A stretch of 64,000 bases of DNA from Coptis chinensis (Eukaryota > Streptophyta > Magnoliopsida > Ranunculales > Ranunculaceae), in the NCBI GenBank assembly GCA_015680905.1, contig CM027380.1, forward strand, positions 17,502,001-17,566,000. Direction: 5' to 3'. The notes beneath the pieces were generated by a model. The model had not been told where the DNA came from. It was given only the letters and a program-made list of their open reading frames with translations, and did not search any database. Position 1 is the first letter of the stretch. The number at the start of each line of letters is the position of its first letter. A program made the position numbers and the translations under genes. Below, one piece after another: positions 56,036 to 64,000 of this stretch.

Positions 56036-57628
56036 CGAATAATAGTAGCTTGATTATTCCGTTCGCAAAATAGAACGAGACTCGCGATATTTTATGTCGA
56101 ATAGTGGCAGTACTTACATAATGGCTTCCGTGTGAGGGTTACCTGGTGTGCGGCATCCCGCTCAGGGTAGTTATGCACGGAGTGGTTCATTATGTAAAGG
56201 GGAGGCATCACTACAAGAAATAGGGTCTTTGGCGACAAAAAAAATATTGCTGAAAATCATAGAAACGTCGCTAATACTATTTGGCGACGTTTTTTGGAGT
56301 GTCAGGGCAGCGTCGCTAATGTTATAGTCGGCAATGATATATAGCCACGATATTTTAACGTCATCAAATAGTAGATCTTTACCGATGATTATTACTATCG
56401 CTATTTCTCTAATTTCGTCGCTAACTCATTTAATGTAATAATGTCGCAAAAGATAAACTTTTGGCGACGTTTTTAAAATCGTCGGTAATAAAGCATTATT
56501 AGCAACGTTTTTAACGTCGATAAATGTTTGAAATTTTTGAAATTTTTAGTGTTATTAGCGACGTTTTAATCATCGCTATAAGTCCAAAAATTAAAAAAAC
56601 AAAGATCTTATTAGCAACGTTTTTATCGTCACTAGAAATATTAGTAATTTGAAACTTTTGTTATATAAGCAACATTGTTATCGTCGCTAAATATCTAAAA
56701 TGTTTGAATTTTGTGTGTTTTTAGTGACGTTTCTATCGTCGAAAAAGATAAAACAAATTAAAAAAATTAGTATTATAAGTGACGTTTTGATCGTAGCTAT
56801 CGGTTAGTTGTGATCATATTCCCACACTACATGCGTCGCAAAAGACTATTTTGATTACTAATATCGTTAACGATTGTGCACCATTTGTACAATTATCTCT
56901 ATTCAACAAATAAACGCACAACCAGAACATCAATTATCTTAAGCAACAAATTTTCAATAAATAAAAGTGAGTTAATTCACTCTATTATAAACAAAAGAGA
57001 GTTGCATCATTCCCTTTCATAATTTTTATTTCTGAACTCATCTTAAGAAAAGTATTAACTTAAACAAAAACATTTCTAAACATCCCTCAAGTAGCTTGCG
57101 AATGTGCGAATGAACCATCTTCACAAAAAAAAATTATAATAAATAGCATTTAGATTCCTCTAGTGCTTCTTGCAATTCCAAACCACCATTTCTTCACAAA
57201 AACTAATACCAAACCGATCCATTTTGACGTAAGATTATCTGCATACAAAGATATTATCTATTAGACCACAAAAAAAATTAAAACAAAAAATATAATAGTT
57301 TCATCACGTCAAAATTAAAATCCGGTGAACTATTAACAATTATGTCAAGTTTAAATTGTATCCAAATAATTTATCCATTAGACCTCTACTAGCTAGTATT
57401 CACTAAGATAAATCTAAGAACTTAACTATATACAAAACAAGAATTTCATTAATATGTAGGCACAAAGGTACAAGGCCAAAGGAGTCTGCAGTATGAAGTT
57501 ATATACCTCCTTAGCAAGGCACTAAGGAAAGCATAGACTATAAAGACCACGAATATATAAGCCAAAATCACATTTCCACTTCAAATAAGAATGTCTAATG
57601 TTTCTCAGTTCTCATTCTAATGTCTAGC

Positions 57629-57660
57629 AACAGCAGGCGGCGGCGGCGGCGGCAGCGGCA
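57629..57660. repeat. (GGC)n-rich microsatellite
   Basis: CAGCAGGCGGCGGCGGCGGC followed by GGCAGCGGCAGCAG, just left of the first copy of the direct repeat that flanks the insert at 57687-59436. Confidence 0.9.
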
Positions 57661-57686
57661 GCAGGGGTGGAAGAATTCAGTGAGGC

Positions 57687-59436
57687 AAGAGATTCTTTCC
57701 CGTAAGAGAATAAGAGTTGATAGTGGGCAGGCCTAAAGGGCAAGTTCCAGTTAAAGGCAATGAACCAGGACCAAATATCTGCAGTCACTTGCCGGTCTAG
57801 AATCACCTACTTCCAGCTGGATAAAGCAGCCAGCCATTTCAACCTCACGGACAAGGGACAGACAGCGCTGCTAACCCACGAATAAATGCCGATCTCTTGA
57901 CCAACCCAAGAGAAAAGGAAGAAGAGGAATGGCATGCTAACGCAGCTAAGCCAAACACACCCAACGTTCCCCTTCTCTTTCTCAGCAGTCTCACAGGAAG
58001 ATTTGCCAAAGAAATATAAATAAAGATGCTTGGCAGTCTTGGAATACAAGAGATACCCCAAAAATTGTAGTCGACTAGCCGGCAAGGAGGAGCACGTAGG
58101 AATGCCGACCACTACATAAGCCAGAAGCCACTGACCCAGCTAAAAATGGTGACTCGGGGGTTCAAGCTTTTCAGGCTGGCTTTAGCCTCAAGCCTGATTT
58201 TGATCGGCTTCGGAGCCTAGGATTTGTTAGATCAAATGGCATTGTTTAGCAAAGACCCGGGAAATCCTTATCTTTTCTGGGTTTGTGGGCTATTGGACTG
58301 TCAAGGTCGTCTCACTCAACTTCAGCACCATCTCCATCACATTAGCCATCATCTTCCGCGCTTGCCTATAAAATAAGGATTGCACTCTCTTCGAAATCAG
58401 ATCTAATCAACTGTATTCGCTAGAAGTGGGAGGCATCCAGCACCCTGAGTCACTACTAGAAACCTAGTAGGAGGTAGACTGCAACTCGCTCCACAACGAG
58501 TGAAGAGACAATCCGCTCCTGAAAGAGCCCTGGACTTTTGATGGCTGTCATTTTTTATGGGCTGCTTTTGTGAGTTCTCCACTTCAACTTCTTGTTCTCT
58601 AAATCACCCCGAGCAAAAGCAAGCAAAAAAGAAAACACTTTTTTTCTTTACAAAAAGCTGGCAACTTCAAGCTGAAGTCCAAAGACTCTGTTTCTTCAAT
58701 GGACTGAAGCAAAATGGTTGGAATGAATAAGCATCCATATACCAAAACCTCGATCCGTCATTGGCCTTTAGCTTGAATACTAGCAGCAGCAGATCTAGAG
58801 CTAGCTTCAATGGGATCATCAAGGTTCATATACACTAGCTCATCTTCATTCGAGCTAGACTCAACAGATAGGGATTTGACCTCAGTAGGCATATTACTAA
58901 AGGAATCAGTTGACCCTTCCAAAGTAATAGATTCACCATAATAAGACTTTGAATATGGCTGAGCTTTTTCGATAAAAAAACCCCTTTCGATCAATAGATT
59001 CACCAGAAGACTCTGTTTATGTGTACTCCACATAAACACATGAATAAGGTGACAAGTTCTATTGAAGATGACAAGTTATCTCCCCAAGTAGCATTGAGAT
59101 GAATTCGCGGGTTTGGAACCTACCCAAGATCAGTCTAACTAAAGGTTCTGACTCAAACAATATGAAAAAAATGAAAAGCTCTGCCCTCCCTCATAACAAA
59201 AAGGATTACCCACCTATCATGCTAATCAATCACCAATAGGAAACCCCACCCCAACACAGCCAACGCGAAATAAATCACCTCAAAATTACATAACAAAGTA
59301 AAGTAAGATAGACCTATATATACTGCAAGATACATACTTATAGAATAGAGTTAAATAGAACTAATCAAATCAATACTAGAGAAAGTAAATCTAAAGAAAT
59401 TAATTTAAACATAAATAAATAAAGCCACAAACAGTA
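57687..59436. other. 1.75-kb insert of organelle-like character flanked by a 23-bp direct repeat
   Basis: AGGGGTGGAAGAATTCAGTG followed by AGG occurs at 57664-57686 and again at about 59437-59459; the last three of four bases before it also match. The DNA between differs from the surrounding element: richer in G/C, few homopolymer runs in its first 1 kb, with no CACTA motifs. Texture resembles plant mitochondrial intergenic DNA. A 93-codon minus-strand frame (59039-58758, start MFMWSTHKQSL, with 'AQPYSKSYYGESITLEG') is unrecognised. A nuclear insertion of mitochondrial DNA is my best guess; not proven. Confidence 0.4.
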
Positions 59437-59639
59437 GGGGTGGAAGAATTCAGTGAGGAGCTATGAACTAATAGGTCGTCTACTCAAAGTTTATGTCTAC
59501 AGACAAGGGACTATATACAACTTAAAACATAATATGGAGGCTTATTCATTCCGATCAAACAACTATATCCCAATCAAAGAACACCAACACATATCAGAAA
59601 ATAGTTAAATTCATAAATCATACCACATTGAAGGAGGAC

Positions 59640-60040
59640 CACCAAGCTTCTCCATGAGATAGTCCAATTGGCGTTGTTGTTGTTGAATTTAAACCTGGTG
59701 TGTTGCTTGTGTCTCTTGAGCCGCTTCCTTCCATCCTCGCAACTCTTCTAGCTGAGACTCTGCCTCCTCTGCCCTTGCTCTCAACTGATCCATATCAGGG
59801 TGTTCATATCCAGCCACACGTTTACGGGATGGGGGTGCCTTGCCATGTCCAAGACCCCGTTTATAACTAGGTCTTACGCCCAAGACTTTATCAAAAATCT
59901 CTTCTTTAGTCAAAGCGTTACATAATTATTTTCTGCTTCAAGAGAAACCCAACCTTTTTTGTCACTGAAATGAGTCTTACGATACAATGCAATCATCCCA
60001 GCCTCTTGTTGAGTCTCAGGATCAACTGGCTATTTCATTT
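59640..60040 (-). pseudogene. En/Spm (Ptta) transposase fragment of CACTA-2
   Basis: The upstream part encodes 'PVDPETQQEAGMIALYRKTH' and 'FSDKKGWVSLEAEN'. After a one-base frame change comes 'LTKEEIFDKVLGVRPSYKRG', 'LGHGKAPPSRKRVAGYEHPD', then a coiled coil ('MDQLRARAEEAESQLEELRG') and a Gln run. 'xVLGxRxxYxxGLGxGxxPP' followed by a coiled coil is the C-terminal signature of the plant En/Spm transposase family (PF03004, from memory). The catalytic DDE protein TnpD was not found. The gene is a C-terminal remnant. Confidence 0.75.
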
Positions 60041-60518
60041 TGAAAGACAAACAAACTCCCAAAGTTAGTACTAGAAGAAGACAAAAAAACTATTTCTAAT
60101 ATCTAAAATGAATAATTTAATTGACATTTAATCAAGTATTTAAGTCTTATTTAATCAAGTATTTAACTCTTATTGCTAAGGCAAAACTAAGTGCAGTTAG
60201 ATAATGAGAATGACATTGAACTTTATTCAAAAAGTTTTTATTCAATAAACAACAATATTCAAAAGTAAGGAAATTATTTCTAATATTACTCCCCAAATTC
60301 TGTAAACAACAATAAAGCTTCTTTTTCTATTCCCAATTTGAGTAACCCCATCAAGCATCATTTAAGAATAGAGTGTGAGCAACATACCTAGTTCAAAAAT
60401 CAAAGTGATCTCTTCGATAAAGATAAGACGCCTCATAACTTCACAAAAGAATGCATGATGGATCACAACATATGTATACTTTTTTAAGGTTTCAACATAT
60501 GTACATGTCTAGTGATAC

Positions 60519-60659
60519 CTTTTTAAGAACGACAGCAATCTCCTCATCATAATCTATTCTGGATGCTAAGTGAAGATCCTTGGCAGCCTCTTTCCACTGG
60601 CCAAGTATCGATCGAGCTATGCCACGAGACTTGTATCCTTTTGCTAAATCAAGGTTAAT
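60519..60659 (-). pseudogene. Captured exon of an HSP70-interacting (HIP/TDX-like) TPR protein
   Basis: A 47-codon exon, AG acceptor at 60660-60661 (TTGTTCTAG) and GTATCAC donor after 60519, no internal stop. It encodes 'DLAKGYKSRGIARSILGQWK', 'EAAKDLHLASRIDYDEEI' and 'AVVLKK'. This matches the third TPR repeat and following helix of plant HIP/FAM10 and TDX proteins, cytosolic partners of Hsp70. Only this exon is present, so it is a transduplicate and not a gene. Changes from the family consensus are mild, suggesting recent capture or selection. Confidence 0.8.
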
Positions 60660-61028
60660 CTAGAACAAAAGAACCGAAATGTAAATCAAAGGTGAGCATT
60701 TAACCTCTACACGTAATAAAGCATGTTAGTGTATACTAATTCCATTTTTCTACACGTAATAAAGCATGTTACCTCTAGAACATTATATAGAAATCTACAG
60801 ACTAACAATCCACAAAGAATTAAATAATTCTACGGTGGATGATTAAACTTACAATCAGTTTTAGCACACCTCCCATTCTCATATATGTTCTATAGAAATA
60901 TCACCTGACCTTGCTCCAACCCTAAGCAAAACTACATCTCTTGATGCACCACTAACTGCCTTTGGAATTAGACTACATAATCTCATCTTCAATTAAAAAT
61001 CCCCTCCACAAAAAAATAGACTAACCAT

Positions 61029-61318
61029 TTATCTTATGAGAGTCTTGACATTGAGCTTCTTCAGGTGAATGTGGGACTGCCCACAGCCAACAAACGTCAC
61101 AGGTGCCCCAGGTACGTAAACCATGGAACGAGCGGCTCCAACCTGCATATATTACCAGGTCAAATTAAATTGAACATCCATATTAGCATTAATCATTAAA
61201 CGTCAGTGATTGCATCTAGATCCTACCTTGTCATCAATAGTGTCAAACTTTGTCAGCGGAATACCATCAATTAACCTTGCATTAGGTGAAGTCACGAGGT
61301 ATTGGCAAAGCAAACAGG
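61029..61318 (-). pseudogene. Captured last exons of SRP receptor subunit alpha
   Basis: Exon one (61318-61227) encodes 'SPNARLIDGIPLTKFDTIDD' then K; an 84-bp GT-AG intron (61226-61143) follows; exon two (61142-61029) encodes 'VGAARSMVYVPGAPVTFVGC', 'GQSHIHLKKLNVKTLI' and a stop. 'LTKFDTIDDKVGAA' and 'VTFVGCGQ' are the G4/G5 region of the SRP GTPases, and 'DLKKLNVK' the C-terminus of the alpha subunit (ER-targeting receptor, FtsY homologue). The reading frame and splice sites are intact although only the end of the GTPase domain is present. Confidence 0.87.
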
Positions 61319-62189
61319 CTAAATTAAAATTCCATCAACCAGAATGTATGGCCAAATCTAGGAATCTCTATATACTCTAATCCTCACAGCACTAGAAAGA
61401 ATAGGAGGGGAAATGGGTGTTTCGATTTTCATATGAGAAGCCTGCATCTGGACAAACAACCTGATTAAACTTTGAGAGCTGATCAACAGCTAGCATCATT
61501 CCCCAACAAACATAACAAGATCTAGACTGTTCAGATAAATTAGCTTTGAACTGCAAGCATTAGTACTTCAAATTGATTGAATAGATTTTGCTCTCTGTCT
61601 GTCGACATCAGTCGTTAGGTACTGTACCATGTCTTTACCAAAACAAAAAGGGTACTGTACCATCTAGTTAATAATAACACATGCTAACCAATTTGATTAA
61701 ACTTTTAAGGATTAGGGTAAAATATATAATGCATGAAAAGAAAGGATAGACCACTATATCAGCAGGCATTAAATGAGAAAAGACCTCACGCCCTGCTTTC
61801 CTCTATCTCTGGTCTGAACTCCTATTCACGCTTTGCTCAGCACATTTTACTCTATTTGCAACCATATTAAAGACCTATTATTCTCCATCTGATTTCAGTT
61901 ACATACCAGTTTCTTCAAAATCTTGAAAAAGTCTCAACTGTTAAATTTGTTCTTATTTGAGTTGAAACATTTTGAAGAAGTACAAAAAGTAAGTATCATT
62001 GTCGCATTAATGGGAGTTTTGCTTATTTAAGCTAGTAAGTAACTAAGTATACCTCATTACAAACTCCAGAAGACAAGAAAACGTACATAGGAAGATAATC
62101 AGTTATTAAAGCATAGCACATCTGTTAAATTAAATCAATAACTAAGAAATCACTTACGAAGCAAGAAAAAGTACCAAAATTCATACCTG

Positions 62190-62270
62190 CATTTCCGTTG
62201 AATCCTCTCAAAGCTATTCCAATCATGCAAGCCTTTTGCAGTCTCCACCAAAGCATTTCATCTCGCACTG
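62190..62270 (-). other. Unidentified exon-like segment in CACTA-2
   Basis: On the minus strand a stretch open in two frames ends at a GTATGAATT donor near 62187; one frame reads 'ALVETAKGLHDWNSFERIQR'. It may be another captured exon. I do not recognise it. Confidence 0.3.
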
Positions 62271-63439
62271 TCGCATAATGTGTACTTAAAGTTCACAAGA
62301 AACTGGTTTGTCGAAAAACATGTAAGTCTACCAACTTAAATGAGATTCAATGAGTGTAAGAGAACCTGAAACCAATGGCAGCAATGACATTTTAAAAACC
62401 CTAGCTTTCAAAATCCATAGAGAAATCTCAACACTAGAGCGAAATCTCAACAAACAGTTGAAACCGAATTCAATTAAATATAACCCTAGCCAATTAATAA
62501 AAAACAAAACTATTAATTAAAACCAAAACTATTAGAAATTCTAAATCTAAAATATTCTAGATTTAAGGGTGGGGGAAACTCACAAGTGAGCGAGACTAGC
62601 TAGAAGGAGAGAATCACGAGGTGAGAGAGGAGAGAAAGAGACGTGCTTTCCTGTTGCTTTGAGAAACTTCGTTAGAGTCACAGTGTTGCTTCCTTCCTTG
62701 GAGAGACGATGACGGTGATAGAGGAGAGACGGTGGTTTGTTTCCTTAGCTTTTAGGTTTTTTATTTTATTTTATTTTTCCTGTTTTGTTTTTATGCGGCC
62801 AGGTATACTATTTTTCCCTTTCTTTCAAATTATTTCGTTTTACTGCCAAAACAGAAGGATGGCGCAACATAAAAAACCCAAGCCGGCAAGATCTAATTTT
62901 TTTTTTTTTTGCAATGTGGGTGGGAAAGTTTTAACGAAGAAATTTTAGTCCCAAAAGCCATAAGATTCACGATGTTGTGTAAAAACCACACCAATGGCAA
63001 CGTTTTTAAATGTCGCTTTATATCAAAAGATTTTGCCAACGCTCATTACGTCGCCGAAAACTAACTCCCAATTTTATTATTTTACATAATTTGGATTATG
63101 ACTTTTGGTGACATTAAAAACGTTGCCAAATATTGGTTTTAAACACCGTGACAAAAGTTTACTTATGACGCTTGTAAACGTCGCCAAAGAGAATCATTAC
63201 CTACATTTTTTCAGCGTCGCTAAAACTTTTGTCGCTAAAAAACCAGTTTGTTGTAGTGCATGTGGATGTACATGTTCGGCGTTGGAAAGCGATTGTGGTA
63301 GCCAGAAAAACTAGGTAAGACATAGATACGACGTGAATTTTAGGGACACACAAAGAAAGTCTTAATTAATATAATTATGGTAATATGTTGGTTAATGATA
63401 TATCGTTAGATAGATGATTGTATATGCTTGGCTGGTTAT

Positions 63440-63640
63440 AGTTTAGTTCGTTAGAACCTAAGGCGCCTCGTGGAGGAACTAAATGTCTTTTTATTATGCG
63501 TATGGTTTGTTGTGTGGTTAGTGGGAAGTTAAAGCGCCTCAGTGGAGGAACTACCTGCCTTAATTATTGTACTTAAGGATGTTGTATTAGTTGTTGAAAG
63601 TTAAGGCGCCTCGGTGGAGGAACTAACTGCCTTATGGATT
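63440..63640 (+). repeat. Tandem repeat in LTR C (GGCGCCTCGGTGGAGGAACT units)
   Basis: Three units spaced about 70-75 bp with AAGGCGCCTCGGTGGAGGAA and CTAACTGCC. Lies to the right of CACTA-2, within the resumed LTR. Confidence 0.85.
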
Positions 63641-64000
63641 GTGTATATATAGGTATAAGTATATGTTTTATTTTAGGGCTACTCACACCAGCATTTTTAT
63701 AATGTCAATCTCGATTTGCATGTTTGCTTATCGGGTGTGTTTATTAAATGAACATAGTTGATAAGTCTTGACAGGTTTAGTGTTAAAGAAGATTGGTTGC
63801 TGCTCGTGGTTTGCGTTAGCGTCACATTTCAAGATAGGCTTTGTTTTCCTTTGAGGTGATATAGATTTTCAGTTGAGATAAAGTTATTTGCATTTTCATT
63901 TGTTAATTTTTGTAATGAAGAGGACTTTTGTTTAAGTTAAAATTTTTATTGATTTTTTTATTATCCGCATGTTTAAACTGTTTATGGGTTTTTTTGGAGT
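63641..64000. other. Right end of window, LTR C sequence
   Basis: AT-rich, no ORF or LTR terminus (no GTTACA-like end) is seen before the window stops. Confidence 0.4.

Larger units (their letters stand above)
56209..63258 (-). mobile_element. CACTA-2: 7.05-kb CACTA element with captured host exons, TSD CAT
   Basis: Left end CACTACAAGAAATAGGG; right end is the complement of CACTACAACAAAC. CAT is duplicated outside (56206-56208, 63259-63261). Subterminal regions (56225-56800, 62995-63245) are full of GGCGACGTTTT/GTCGCTAA words. On the minus strand it carries, from right to left, a promoter/leader-like region (62740-62560), an unknown exon-like piece near 62270-62190, SRP receptor alpha exons, a HIP-like exon and an En/Spm transposase remnant, then a 1.75-kb foreign insert. 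It sits inside LTR C. Confidence 0.9.
53485..64000 (+). mobile_element. LTR C: long TGTAACGCCC-type LTR, runs off the window
   Basis: Begins TGTAACGCCCATATTTAAAA at 53485 after GAGCA. It is interrupted by CACTA-2 (56209-63258) and continues from 63262 to the window end; 3.46 kb of LTR sequence is visible. Contents: AT-rich head, GGGCTTGGGCC-type block (54640-54970), 'TTGACTTTGACCATTGACC' block, long AT microsatellites and two sets of tandem repeats. The order resembles LTR B read on the minus strand. The TGTAAC...-type terminus and great length are seen in Del/Tekay-like chromoviruses; that assignment is inferred. The end and any internal region lie outside. Confidence 0.68.

Noticed and set aside
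58758..59039. 93-codon frame that looked at first like a fragment of plastid accD
   Set aside because: No carboxyltransferase motif or zinc ribbon is present and the match did not hold up; kept only as unrecognised.

Overview
This is a 64 kb piece of a plant nuclear genome, almost certainly a eudicot. The evidence is AT-rich sequence, spliced genes with GT-AG introns, a plastid-type J-domain gene, a plastid-type fatty-acid synthase (KAS II) gene, and dense nested plant transposons (Ty3/gypsy Tat-like, long TGTAAC-type LTRs, CACTA, hAT and Mutator-like MITEs). I saw no bacterial gene, rRNA, tRNA or CRISPR array.

Layout. Positions 1-15,600 are gene-poor and hold short DNA transposons, several with clear target-site duplications (TSDs): a MITE (661-1170), a 3.3 kb hAT element with decayed transposase (1652-4917, TSD ACCCTCTT), a hAT MITE (5500-6406, TSD ACTTATAC) carrying its own retroposon, a Mutator-like MITE (11716-12412, TSD TTCTTATTA) and another MITE (14333-15065). 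One compact host gene, an intronless plastid-type DnaJ/J20-like protein (10860-11348), lies among them.

Positions 15,648-41,351 are one host gene on the minus strand: ten exons of a 3-oxoacyl-ACP synthase II (KAS II/FAB1-like) gene covering the C-terminal ~296 residues. Eight exons lie at 39.4-41.35 kb and the last two at 15.65-15.96 kb. The 23.45 kb intron between them is built almost wholly from a Tat-like retrotransposon, E1 (16386-39090), and what landed in it: a mini-CACTA (16956-17655), a solo LTR (19238-20447), a long TGTCAC...-type solo LTR (23743-36908) that was itself hit by a second copy of the E1 family, E2 (23953-32820), and a hAT-type element (37260-38238). The nest can be read from TSDs and from the uninterrupted sequence in the sister copy. 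The reading frame stays open over all ten exons, but conserved positions are altered, including a five-codon loss.

Positions 41,418-53,484 hold the 3' end of a third, minus-strand retrotransposon, E3, with an antisense coiled-coil ORF of the putative gypsy-type transposon protein class. It is split by a 6.7 kb CACTA element (43154-49840, TSD TGC) that carries a GRWD1-like WD40 exon. From 53,485 to the window end runs a long TGTAACGCCC-type LTR, split by a second CACTA element (56209-63258, TSD CAT). That element carries its own transposase remnant, an exon of an HSP70-interacting (HIP/TDX-like) TPR protein, two exons of the SRP receptor alpha subunit, and a 1.75 kb insert of organelle-like character.

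The host genes here are thus a small plastid co-chaperone and a plastid fatty-acid elongation gene heavily expanded by transposons. The rest is a layered record of element insertion, deletion and gene-fragment capture.
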